Notes under the pieces: model-generated | Databases searched by the model: none | Told to the model about the DNA's origin: nothing | What the model saw: the letters and a program-made list of their open reading frames with translations, nothing else | Shown: piece by piece, positions 17,664 to 25,517 of the stretch | Numbering within the stretch: the stretch's first letter is position 1 | How the letters are laid out: every line of letters starts with the position of its first letter | Made by a program: the position numbers and the translations under genes | NCBI GenBank assembly: GCA_012842395.1 | Contig: DUSX01000009.1 | Coordinates: forward strand, 124,001 to 188,000 | Length of the DNA: 64,000 nucleotides | Source of the DNA: Bacillota bacterium | GTDB taxonomy: Bacteria > Bacillota > SHA-98 > UBA4971 | Reading direction: 5' to 3'

Positions 17664-19181
17664 ATGGCTGGGTCCCAGAGGCCGACCAGGTGGAAGCGCA
17701 CGCTCCGGTTTGGAATGAAGGGCCACGACGTGGCCCTCCTTCAAGAAGAGCTGTCGCGCCTGGGTTACTACACTTACGACATCGACGGGGTTTTCGGCTT
17801 CCTCACTAAGGAAGCGGTGAGGGAGCTGCAAAAGGCCCACAGGCTCCGCGTGGATGGGATCGCCGGCAAGGAAGTCTTTGCGGTGATCCGCTCCGGCCTT
17901 GCGAAGCCCGTGCTCAGGCACTGTGTCGCGCGCGGCGAAACGTGCGCCCACATAGCAAGGCGCTACAACATCCCCATAGAGCTCCTCCTGCACGCCAACG
18001 GTCTGCGTGACCCCGAGGTGCATGAGGGCCAGCAGCTCGACATCCCAGTCTCGCGCCTCCTCGCGTTCTTTGCAGGCGGCGATGCAGCCGAGAGGTCCTG
18101 GAGCTCCTACGAGCGTCACCTCGCCTACATTTCCGCGGTGGCCCCGCGCTGGTTCACTTTGGAGGCCGACGGCACGGTCACAGGCGAGCCGGCCAAGCGG
18201 GTCGTGTCCCTCGCTTCCCTTGCCGACATCCGCGTCGTTCCGGTGGTCGCGCCAGGACCGCCAGGACGCCGCGGTCTCGGTGCGACGGACGACGGCGATC
18301 GCAATCAACCTAGCCCTGGCGACCGTGGTTCAGTCACCGAGAGCGGCGCGAGCAGCGACGGTGGGCCCCGAGTCCCGCAGGAGGAGGCGGCGGCGAGAGA
18401 CGAAGGCTCCGCCCTCGAAGCGGTGTTGATGGACGCCGCGGCGCGCCGAACCGCGATGAAGTGCATAACAGCGGCAGCAGCGCGAAGCCGTGCCAACGGC
18501 ATCATCCTCTCGGTGGCGGGGGCTCCGAGCCCGAGCCCCGCGGACGCTTACGCGCTCACCTCCTTCGTACGAGAGCTTGCGTTCGCCCTCGAGCGCGACA
18601 AGCGCGACCTCACCATAGAGATCCCCGCGCCGCGCATAGCCGCGGGCGGCGTCGGCAAAGAGGGCGACCCCGGGGAACGCCCCCTGGAGTACGAAGAGCT
18701 GGCCCGGGTTACGAGAAACCTCGTCGTGCGGCTGCACGAAGAGCCGGAGCGACTCGCGATGCCAGGCCCGCCCGCGTCTCCCGCGCTCGCCCGGACCGTC
18801 ATCAGGCATATGATGCGCTTCATCCCACCGTGGAAGATGATCCTGGGCATCCCGCTTTTCGGTGTCGACTTTTCAGCCGCGCCCGGGGCCCTGCCCATGC
18901 GCCGGGCCCATTCCGAGACGAAGGACATCCTGGACATCTACAAGCCCTCGGTGGTCCGGGTGGAGCCCGGCGGCGCTTGCATGTTCAGGTACAGGTCTTT
19001 CCGCGTCAACCACACGGTGTTCTTCACGGACGCGCTGGCAGCCGGAAGCTACGCCGACCTCGCCATCAAGTTCAACTTGGCGGGGCTCGCCGTGGCGGAT
19101 CTGGGGGACGAGGATCCCCTAGTGTGGGACGCCTTCAGGACCAGGTTCAAAGCCCTCCGCGAGTCCGTTTTGCCAGCCTGA
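17664..19181 (+). CDS. SleL/YaaH-like protein: peptidoglycan-binding + LysM + GH18-like domain lacking the catalytic motif
   Basis: A 505-residue protein with the layout of spore cortex-lytic GH18 proteins. Residues 18-75 are a PG_binding_1 domain (KGHDVALLQEELSRLGYY). Residues 85-129 are a LysM (CVARGETCAHIARRYNIP). Residues about 145-505 resemble a SleL/YaaH-type GH18 barrel (SYERHLAYISAVAPRWFTLEADG). In active members the fourth barrel strand carries D-x-x-D-x-E (as in GVNIDFE). Here the matching strand reads ANGIILSVAG (277-286), with no acidic residue, so hydrolysis is unlikely. A low-complexity insert sits at about 200-245. The ATG at 17664 has weak SD spacing; ATG 17715 is possible. 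Probably a spore-envelope binding protein. Confidence 0.78.
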   Translation: MAGSQRPTRWKRTLRFGMKGHDVALLQEELSRLGYYTYDIDGVFGFLTKEAVRELQKAHRLRVDGIAGKEVFAVIRSGLAKPVLRHCVARGETCAHIARRYNIPIELLLHANGLRDPEVHEGQQLDIPVSRLLAFFAGGDAAERSWSSYERHLAYISAVAPRWFTLEADGTVTGEPAKRVVSLASLADIRVVPVVAPGPPGRRGLGATDDGDRNQPSPGDRGSVTESGASSDGGPRVPQEEAAARDEGSALEAVLMDAAARRTAMKCITAAAARSRANGIILSVAGAPSPSPADAYALTSFVRELAFALERDKRDLTIEIPAPRIAAGGVGKEGDPGERPLEYEELARVTRNLVVRLHEEPERLAMPGPPASPALARTVIRHMMRFIPPWKMILGIPLFGVDFSAAPGALPMRRAHSETKDILDIYKPSVVRVEPGGACMFRYRSFRVNHTVFFTDALAAGSYADLAIKFNLAGLAVADLGDEDPLVWDAFRTRFKALRESVLPA

Positions 19182-19249
19182 CGGGTGCCGCCCTGAGGCG
19201 ATACCCCGGGGCGACACCCCGAGGCGACGGCCAAGGAGGACAAGGTAAG

Positions 19250-20320
19250 ATGCCGAGAGCCCTCGTCACCGGGATCACCGGCTTTGCCGGGAGCCACCTG
19301 GCTGAGTACCTGTTGAGCCGCAACGATGTGGAAGTATTCGGCACGGTGAGGTGGAGGAGCAGGACTGAGAACATCGACGCCTTCCGCGACCGAGTGAGGC
19401 TCGTCGAGTGCGATCTTTCGGATGCAACCTCAGTGGACTCGGTCATTCGCGATGTGCGACCGGACCTCATCTTTCATCTCGCTGCGCAGAGCTTCGTGCC
19501 CACGTCCTGGCTCGCCCCGGCCGAGACCCTGATGAACAACATCCTCGGAGAACTCAACCTGTTCGAGGCGGTGCGACGCGCCGGCATAGACCCGCTCATC
19601 CAGATCGCGTGCTCTTCGGAAGAGTATGGGCTCGTGTATGAGGACGAAGTACCCATAAACGAGCAAAACCCCCTCCGCCCGCAAAGCCCCTACGCCGTGA
19701 GCAAGATCGCCCAAGACTTCCTGGGCTATCAGTATTTTCGCAGCTATGGGCTACGGATTGTCCGCACGCGCACCTTCAACCACACTGGGCCCAGGAGGGG
19801 CGAGGTGTTCGCGACATCCAATTTCGCGAAGCAGATCGCCGAGATAGAGCACGGGTTGGCCGAACCCGTGCTCAAAGTGGGGAACCTCGAAGCGAGGCGT
19901 GACTTCACCGACGTGCGCGACGTCGTCCGCGCATACTGGCTCGCGCTCGAGCGCGGGGAGCCGGGCGAGGTATATGTCATCGCGAGCGGCCGGGCCTACC
20001 GGATCTCCGAGGTCGCAAACATGTTGCTGTCCATGTCCAACACCGAGATACGCATCGAGCAGGACCCCTCGCGGATGAGGCCGTCCGACGTCCCGATCCT
20101 GCTCGGCGACGCGACGAAGTTCCGGCGGAGGACCGGCTGGGAACCGGTTATCCCGTTCGAGAAGACCCTTGCCGACCTGCTGGACTACTGGCGCGGCAAG
20201 GTGAAAGCACGGTGTGCCGCACACGAGACGATCTGCCGGGATCACGGCGGCGGCGCCGACCAGGGCTGCGTCGCCGGGAAAGATGGCGGAAGCGGCGGGG
20301 ACGGGGGGAACGGGGCATGA
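19250..20320 (+). CDS. NAD(P)-dependent sugar-nucleotide dehydratase, GDP-mannose 4,6-dehydratase-like
   Basis: A 356-residue extended short-chain dehydrogenase. It has the Rossmann motif GITGFAGSHLAEYLL, the strand DLIFHLAAQSFVPTSW, catalytic Ser in SSEEYG, and the Tyr-Lys pair in SPYAVSK. The C-terminal stretch RPSDVPILLGDATKFRRRTGWEP is characteristic of GDP-mannose 4,6-dehydratases and their relatives. That reaction makes GDP-4-keto-6-deoxymannose, a precursor of rhamnose- or fucose-type sugars. Residues after about 320 are a Gly-rich extension. ATG 19250 follows AAGGAGG. It overlaps the next gene (ATGA), a sugar nucleotidyltransferase, so the pair probably supplies an activated sugar for the nearby glycosyltransferases. 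Confidence 0.83.
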   Translation: MPRALVTGITGFAGSHLAEYLLSRNDVEVFGTVRWRSRTENIDAFRDRVRLVECDLSDATSVDSVIRDVRPDLIFHLAAQSFVPTSWLAPAETLMNNILGELNLFEAVRRAGIDPLIQIACSSEEYGLVYEDEVPINEQNPLRPQSPYAVSKIAQDFLGYQYFRSYGLRIVRTRTFNHTGPRRGEVFATSNFAKQIAEIEHGLAEPVLKVGNLEARRDFTDVRDVVRAYWLALERGEPGEVYVIASGRAYRISEVANMLLSMSNTEIRIEQDPSRMRPSDVPILLGDATKFRRRTGWEPVIPFEKTLADLLDYWRGKVKARCAAHETICRDHGGGADQGCVAGKDGGSGGDGGNGA

Positions 20321-21402
20321 AGGCGGTGGTGCTCGCCGGCGGGAGAGGAACAAGGTTGCGGCCCCTCACGCACGATACACCCAAGGGACTGGTCCCGATG
20401 GTCACCAGACCTTTCATCGAGTACCAGATCGAGCTCCTCCGCACCCACGGCATACACAGGATCGTGCTTTGTCTGAACTACATGGCGTCCGAGTTCTCGA
20501 AGCTGGTCCAGGACGGCTCCAAGTGGGGGGTGTCTGTGGAATACGCCGTGGAGGAAACGCCGCTCGGGACGGCTGGGGCCATAAAGAACTGCGAGGCCTT
20601 CCTGGGCGGGGAGCGCGCGCTCGTGCTCAACGGCGACATCCTGACAGATATCGACCTTGCGAGGCTCCTCGCCGAGCACGAGGAGAGCGGAAGCGTTGTG
20701 ACCATAACGACCGCCACGGTGGATGACCCCGCTGCGTACGGCCTTGTGCTCGCCGACCGGGAAGGCCGCGTCACTGGGTTCCTGGAGAAACCCGGCTGGG
20801 ACGAGGCCGCGGTGAACACGATAAACGCGGGGATATACGTGATAGAGCCCTCGGTCATCGCCGCGCTCCCGCAAGGTCGCGAGGTCTCCTTCGAGCGCGA
20901 GGTGATCCCGGCGCTCCTCGCGAAAGGCGCCGCCGTGCGGGCTCATTCGACCCACGGCTACTGGCTGGACATCGGGACGCCGCGCAACTACTTGAAGGCT
21001 CATATGGACGTTCTCGACGGCAGGATCGATGTCATGATCCCAGGCCGCAAGGTGGGACGAGGGATATGGACCGGCAAGAACCCGGCGGTCCACCGGACCG
21101 CGCGTCTCACCGGACCCGTCGTCATGGGACACCACGTTTCGGTCCAGGCGAGGGCGCACGTGGGCCCGCGGGTCGTTTTGGGGCACGGGTGTACCGTGGC
21201 CGAGGGAGCGCAGGTATCCGAGTCGGTGCTTCACGAGAACGTCCATGTGGGCAAGGGTGCCAGGGTCCGCAGGTGCGTGCTTGCGGCGGGTGTCAGGGTT
21301 GGAGATGCATGCTGCTTGGACTCGATGATCGTGGCATCCTCGAGCTCGATCGGGGCGTGGACGTGTGTCGATCCTGGGCTCGCGGCGCCTCTCCTGGAGT
21401 AG
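20317..21402 (+). CDS. sugar-nucleotide pyrophosphorylase, mannose-1-phosphate guanylyltransferase-like
   Basis: A 361-residue NTP_transferase enzyme that joins a sugar 1-phosphate to a nucleotide. Motifs are [18 protein letters not shown] with the nucleotide-binding GGRGTR, the Lys of TPKGLVPM, ETPLGTAGAIKN, LNGDILTDID and FLEKPGWD. The sugar-phosphate site is VNTINAGIYVIEP. A left-handed beta-helix tail follows from about residue 250 (VHRTARLTGPVVMGHHVSV). Donor specificity (GDP-mannose or dTDP-glucose type) cannot be fixed, but the adjacent GDP-mannose-dehydratase-like gene favours GDP-mannose. Start ATG overlaps the upstream stop. Confidence 0.83.
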   Translation: MKAVVLAGGRGTRLRPLTHDTPKGLVPMVTRPFIEYQIELLRTHGIHRIVLCLNYMASEFSKLVQDGSKWGVSVEYAVEETPLGTAGAIKNCEAFLGGERALVLNGDILTDIDLARLLAEHEESGSVVTITTATVDDPAAYGLVLADREGRVTGFLEKPGWDEAAVNTINAGIYVIEPSVIAALPQGREVSFEREVIPALLAKGAAVRAHSTHGYWLDIGTPRNYLKAHMDVLDGRIDVMIPGRKVGRGIWTGKNPAVHRTARLTGPVVMGHHVSVQARAHVGPRVVLGHGCTVAEGAQVSESVLHENVHVGKGARVRRCVLAAGVRVGDACCLDSMIVASSSSIGAWTCVDPGLAAPLLE

Positions 21403-21471
21403 ATCGAGATTGCGCATTCTTCCGCGATGCGCTGTGGCCTCGCCCCGTTCCCGCAGAGGCTCCGCGTATCG

Positions 21472-21487
21472 AAATGTGCGCACATTT
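21472..21487. promoter_or_regulatory. 16-bp perfect palindrome, possible operator
   Basis: AAATGTGCGCACATTT is a perfect 16-bp palindrome, 80 bases ahead of the SPOCS-LysM gene and just upstream of a sporulation-type -10 element. The position suits an operator for a dimeric regulator, but no specific regulator can be named. Confidence 0.4.
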
Positions 21488-21510
21488 TGGCTAGTTGCCC
21501 GCATATAGTA
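21484..21510 (+). promoter_or_regulatory. sigma-E-like promoter of the SPOCS-LysM gene
   Basis: ATTTT at 21484-21488, similar to the sigma-E -35 ATATT, is followed after 13 bases by CATATAGTA at 21502-21510. That -10 also satisfies the sigma-K pattern CATA-NNN-TA. It is 57 bases ahead of the start codon. Confidence 0.4.
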
Positions 21511-21566
21511 GAAATGAAAAGCGAGTGTACTGGTCTCATGCCTGTCACGAGAAAGGGGGAGAGGAG

Positions 21567-23159
21567 ATGGCTGTGGGTGTCGAGCTCAAGGAGGAGCTCC
21601 TCAAGGTCGAGCAGGTCGTCGGCGAAACCACGGCCCGTAAGGTCCTGCGCGAAATGCTCACAATTCCTGAGAACTTGCCTACCGCCGAAAAGGTCATCAG
21701 CGTCGACGCGGACATCCTCACAAGTTCGTTCCAGCTCATAAGGGGCAAGGTGCTCGTGGAGGGCACCATCAGGGTGCGGGCGCTGTACGTAGCACGGGTG
21801 GCTGCCGGCACCCAGCCGGTGCAACTCCTTGAGCAGGATGTATCCTTCGAGGTCATTGCCGAGATCCCGGGGACGGACCCCTCGATGAACGCTTTCATCG
21901 ATGTGGACATCCACGACGTGTCGTTCGACTTGGTTGACGTCCGCACCCTGGACGTGCGTCTGGTTCTGTCCGCGATGGTCAAGGTTACGAGGACCGAGCA
22001 GATCGAGGTGGTGACCGAGGTCACCGGCCCGCCGGACCTCCAGGTGGCTAGGGAGCTCTTGAAGGTCGAGGATGTGGTAGGGGAGGCGACCGCGCAGGCC
22101 CTTGTGAGCAGCCGGCTTGCAGTCCCGCCTGAGAAGCCGGACATCGAGTCGGTCATCAGCGCGGAGGCGAAGCCCCGACTCACCGACGTCCAGGTCCTCG
22201 ACGGTCAGGTTGTGGCCGAAGGCCTCATCGATGTTGACGTCCTGTACGCGGCGGTGCCTCACGATCCTTACATGCCGAGGTTGCCGGTGCATTTCTTCTC
22301 GACGCAGCTTCGGTTCTCGCAGGTCATCGAGGTCCCTGGGGCGGCTGTGGGCATGAGGGCGCAGGTAAGGCTCGTGCTAGAGGCGGTGACCTTTACCGAA
22401 CTTGATTTTCGCACGGTGAGCGTCGACGTGGTCCTCAAGTTGACCGCGAAAGTCACGGTCGTCAGGCAGCTCGAGGTCGTCACGGAAGTGACCTCCAAGA
22501 CCACCGTGCTCGACGTGGAGAAAAGGCTGCTCCGCGTGGAAGACGTCATCGGCGAGGACACGGTGCAAACGATACTCAAGGAGGCGCTCGAGGTTCCAAG
22601 GGAGAAGCCGAACATCGAGCGCGTCCTCAGAATCGACTGCTCGGTCAAAGAGGCATCTTACAGGATCATCGATGGCAAGGTGATCGTCGAGGGCGTCGTC
22701 GAACTGCAGACGCTTTACGTGGCCCAGACCCCCGAGCGCGACCAACCGGTGCACCACATGTCCCATCGCCTGAAATTCACTCAGGTGGTTGAGGTGCCCG
22801 GGACTCAGGAAGGGTTCCTGGCCGAGACGCGCATCGCGATAGAACACGTTGACTTCGAGGTGCTTGATGACAGGCACTTCACCGCGAAGGTCCTCGTCGG
22901 CGTGTTCGCGAAGGTCACCGAGCCCGTCCAGCTAAACGTTGTGGTGAACGTCGTGGTCGTCACGCCGCCGGAGGTGCCGTGCGCGCAGCCAACAATCGTA
23001 ATGGTTACTATCCAGCCTGGCGATACTCTCTGGGCTCTCGCGCGCAAGTACAACACGACCGTGGCCGCGATAATCCACGCCAACCCGGGCATTCAGCCGG
23101 AGAATCTCCAGGTGGGCCAGGTGATCCAGATCCCCGCCTGCCCGGCGCCGAAGGGCTGA
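21567..23159 (+). CDS. SPOCS (DUF3794) x3 plus C-terminal LysM protein, SipL-like
   Basis: A 530-residue protein with three SPOCS domains, each opening with a related block (LLKVEQVVGETTARKVL, LLKVEDVVGEATAQALV, LLRVEDVIGEDTVQTIL), and a LysM domain at about 476-521 (VTIQPGDTLWALARKYNTT). SPOCS plus C-terminal LysM is the architecture of SipL, the Clostridioides difficile coat-assembly protein that binds SpoIVA through its LysM. The copy number here makes it unclear which paralogue is the true SipL equivalent. ATG 21567 follows GGGGGAGAGGAG. A sporulation-type promoter and a palindrome precede it. Inferred location: mother-cell side of the forespore, coat base. Confidence 0.87.
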   Translation: MAVGVELKEELLKVEQVVGETTARKVLREMLTIPENLPTAEKVISVDADILTSSFQLIRGKVLVEGTIRVRALYVARVAAGTQPVQLLEQDVSFEVIAEIPGTDPSMNAFIDVDIHDVSFDLVDVRTLDVRLVLSAMVKVTRTEQIEVVTEVTGPPDLQVARELLKVEDVVGEATAQALVSSRLAVPPEKPDIESVISAEAKPRLTDVQVLDGQVVAEGLIDVDVLYAAVPHDPYMPRLPVHFFSTQLRFSQVIEVPGAAVGMRAQVRLVLEAVTFTELDFRTVSVDVVLKLTAKVTVVRQLEVVTEVTSKTTVLDVEKRLLRVEDVIGEDTVQTILKEALEVPREKPNIERVLRIDCSVKEASYRIIDGKVIVEGVVELQTLYVAQTPERDQPVHHMSHRLKFTQVVEVPGTQEGFLAETRIAIEHVDFEVLDDRHFTAKVLVGVFAKVTEPVQLNVVVNVVVVTPPEVPCAQPTIVMVTIQPGDTLWALARKYNTTVAAIIHANPGIQPENLQVGQVIQIPACPAPKG

Positions 23160-23225
23160 GCCGAGCTGGCCGAAGCAGCAGCGTTTCAGGCCCGTCATGA
23201 CTTCCGTTCCGGGCGTCGGGCGCCT

Positions 23226-23264
23226 GGGCAAAGGCCACGGGGACCGTGCCCGTGGCCTTTGCCC
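23226..23264 (+). terminator. 16-bp perfect hairpin without T-run
   Basis: GGGCAAAGGCCACGGG (23226-23241) and its exact complement (23249-23264) form a 16-bp stem with a 7-base loop, 66 bases after the SPOCS-LysM stop. No T-run follows. It may be a non-canonical terminator or an RNA-stabilising hairpin between two SPOCS genes. Confidence 0.5.
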
Positions 23265-23367
23265 GAAAGAGGCACGCAACTTTAGCCCGGCGGCGGGAGG
23301 CGACCGGTGGTCGCTTCTTTGCGGGGTTCAGGAAAGCACGATTGCGGGAAAGGGAGGGAGAAACGAG

Positions 23368-24786
23368 ATGGTTCTAAGGAGGGAGCGGCTGAAGCTCTTC
23401 GAGGTGGTCGGCGAGCGGCTGACCAGCGTCACGTTGAGAAGCGTGCAGTCGGTGCCCAACGGGAAGCCCGACGTCCAGAAGATCTTGAGCATCGTGAACG
23501 TGACGGTGTCGGCCACCGGCACGCCGCTGCCACACAAAGTGGTCGTGGAGGGCACGGCGACGGTCCAGACGATCTACGTTGCCGCGACCGCTGACCAGCC
23601 CGTGCACCACATGGAACATACCATCAGCTTCGTCCAGTTCGCGGACGTTCCGGGGTCACAGCCGGGCATGACCGTGCTCGTGAGGCCGAGGGTTACATTC
23701 TCGGACATAGTGATCAGGAACCCAAGGGAAATCGAGATCGAGCTTATAATCGAGCTCCTTGTGAAGGTCACTCAGCTTGTGCAGCTTGACGTCGTGACCG
23801 ACGTGATGTTCAAGAGCATCCCGGTCAAGGTGGAGAAAAACCTCGTCCGAGTCGAACGCGTGGTTGGCGAAAACACCGGCCAGGTGATACTGAGCAACAC
23901 GCTCACCGTGCCGGCCGGCAAGCCGCCGATGATGAAGATCCTCGGCATCATCAGCACAGAGGTGATGCCCACTGAGGTGAGGGTGATCCCCGACCTCGTC
24001 ATCATCCAGGGGCAGATCAGGACCCAGATTCTCTACGTCGCGAACTTGCCGGACCAGCCGGTGCATCACATGCACCAGACCGTCAACTTCCTCGTGAACA
24101 TCAGGATCCCCGGGGCCATGCCCGGCCTTATGGTCGAGCTTTTCCCAACTGTGGAATTCGCCCAGGCGACGCTCGTAGACCCGATGACGCTCATGCAGGA
24201 TATCGTCATAAGCATATTCGCAAAGGTCACGGAGATCCAGCAGATGAGGGTCGTGACCGACGTCAGGTCCGACAGAATACCCATCAATGCCGTGCGGCAG
24301 CTGGTCGCCATCGAGGATGTTGTGAACGAGTCGACCCAGCAGGTCAACGTCCGCCAGCAAGTCACGGTTCCTGCCGAGAAGCCCGCGGCCGCCAAGATCA
24401 TCAGCGTCTTCAGCTCGGCGGTGGAGATAACCCGCTCGGACATCCTGGACGGCAAGGTGATCATCGAGGGCAGGCTCGTCCTGCAGGTGATATACGTCGC
24501 GGCGCTGCCAGATCAGCCGGTTCACCACATGCACCTGGAGGTGCCGTTCACCACTTTCGTGGACCTGCCAGGCGCGGCCGCCGGGATGAACATCTTCGTG
24601 CGGCCGAGGGTGGAGTTCGCCAGCGCTCAGCTCCTGCCGGTAGGGGTTACCCCGCCACCCGAGATCGGCACGCGGGACGTGCTTGTCGACGCCATAGTCG
24701 AGCTATTCGTCAAGGTCACGAAGACCGTGCAGAAACACGTGGTCGTCGATGTGCTTGTGCCTGATGAATTCCGGGACATGAACTGA
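23368..24786 (+). CDS. SPOCS (DUF3794) protein, three domains, no LysM
   Basis: A 472-residue protein of three SPOCS domains, beginning RERLKLFEVVGERLTSVTLRSV, VEKNLVRVERVVGENTGQVIL and VRQLVAIEDVVNESTQQVNV respectively. Each includes the A-DQPVHHM block and an FVQFADVPGSQPGM-type turn. There is no LysM, signal or membrane segment. ATG 23368 follows AGGGAGGGAG. It may be read through the hairpin from the upstream SPOCS-LysM gene, since no promoter is obvious in the 208-base gap. Structural spore-envelope role inferred from the family. Confidence 0.85.
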   Translation: MVLRRERLKLFEVVGERLTSVTLRSVQSVPNGKPDVQKILSIVNVTVSATGTPLPHKVVVEGTATVQTIYVAATADQPVHHMEHTISFVQFADVPGSQPGMTVLVRPRVTFSDIVIRNPREIEIELIIELLVKVTQLVQLDVVTDVMFKSIPVKVEKNLVRVERVVGENTGQVILSNTLTVPAGKPPMMKILGIISTEVMPTEVRVIPDLVIIQGQIRTQILYVANLPDQPVHHMHQTVNFLVNIRIPGAMPGLMVELFPTVEFAQATLVDPMTLMQDIVISIFAKVTEIQQMRVVTDVRSDRIPINAVRQLVAIEDVVNESTQQVNVRQQVTVPAEKPAAAKIISVFSSAVEITRSDILDGKVIIEGRLVLQVIYVAALPDQPVHHMHLEVPFTTFVDLPGAAAGMNIFVRPRVEFASAQLLPVGVTPPPEIGTRDVLVDAIVELFVKVTKTVQKHVVVDVLVPDEFRDMN

Positions 24787-24795
24787 CTATACCCG

Positions 24796-24952
24796 GGGTT
24801 GCCGGTGTTGCCTTCAAGGGGCGGCGCGCTTGCGGCGCGCCTCGTTCGAATTCGGCGCGGGGGCACGCCGAATGCTCGACGCCCCGTCGTGCAAGCACCG
24901 GCAACCCTAGTACCATCAAGGAGAGTGGCGAAGACTTGCGGCGCCATGCCTT
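24796..24952 (+). repeat. interspersed repeat family A, copy 1 (5' part missing)
   Basis: The 112-bp palindromic core 24796-24907 is bounded by GGGTTGCCGGTGTTGC and GCAAGCACCGGCAACCC (imperfect inverted repeats). Inside are a GGCGCGC-TTGCG-GCGCGCC hairpin and an AATTCGGC / GCCGAAT pair. The 3' flank to about 24952 matches copies 2 and 3. The 5' outer flank present in those copies is absent, the SPOCS gene ending just upstream. Confidence 0.8.
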
Positions 24953-25005
24953 GGCGAGGGTGCGTTAGTCCTCGCCGCTCTTCCAGTAGTAGCCCAGTAG
25001 CTGCC

Positions 25006-25163
25006 GGGTTGCCGGTATTGCACTCGGGGACGGCGCCCCAAGCGGGGCGTGGGGCGTAGGGCGTGGGGCGCAGGGCGCAGGGCGCGGCGCGCGCTTCGGC
25101 CAAATGCGGCCCGCCTGGCCAGCGGCCGGGTTTTGACACCCCTTGTGCAATCACTGGCAACCC
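25006..25163 (+). repeat. interspersed repeat family B, copy 1, with internal heptamer expansion
   Basis: Bounded by GGGTTGCCGGTATTGC and GCAATCACTGGCAACCC, the same terminal inverted repeats as family A but with a different interior (GGACGGCGCCCCAAGCGGGGC, then GGCC-rich arms and TTTTGACACCCC). The 5' flank GTGCGTTAGTCC...CTTCCAGTAGT is shared with copy 2. It lies only 54 bases beyond family A copy 1. Confidence 0.8.
25044..25092 (+). repeat. seven tandem G-rich heptamers
   Basis: GGGGCGT, GGGGCGT, AGGGCGT, GGGGCGC, AGGGCGC, AGGGCGC and a diverged GGCGCGC lie head to tail inside family B copy 1. The other two B copies lack them, so this is a local expansion. Confidence 0.8.
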
Positions 25164-25517
25164 TTGTCATTGAGCAGAGGCATTATGGCGCCTGCACTCA
25201 GGGGCGCGCGCGTACCGAGAGATGACGTGGTAAAGAGGCAACGAGAGGCAACGGGCAATCGCCGGGGTCATTCGACCGTCCCGTAGCTCGCGACCATTGT
25301 GCTGTCCCGCTAAGAAGGTGTTTGTAGTGCGGAAACGCGCCCAGACCCAGAGAAGAGACGGCAACTCGTCGCAAAGGTCGCTGCACCTCTGCACCTCTGT
25401 ACCTCTGCACCTCCCCGGCAGCTGCCAACCGCAGCGGCTTGGCGGCGGCGTTAGCGCGGAACACCGCTGCGGCATATCATATCCTGGTAAAGTTGCTAGT
25501 AGGAGGGAGGGAACAAG
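25164..25517 (+). other. gap before the last SPOCS gene, with an octamer tandem repeat
   Basis: No gene seen. Four tandem octamers CTGCACCT (third copy CTGTACCT) lie at 25381-25412. CATATCATA at 25473-25481 fits a sigma-K -10 but has no AC at the right distance. Confidence 0.55.
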
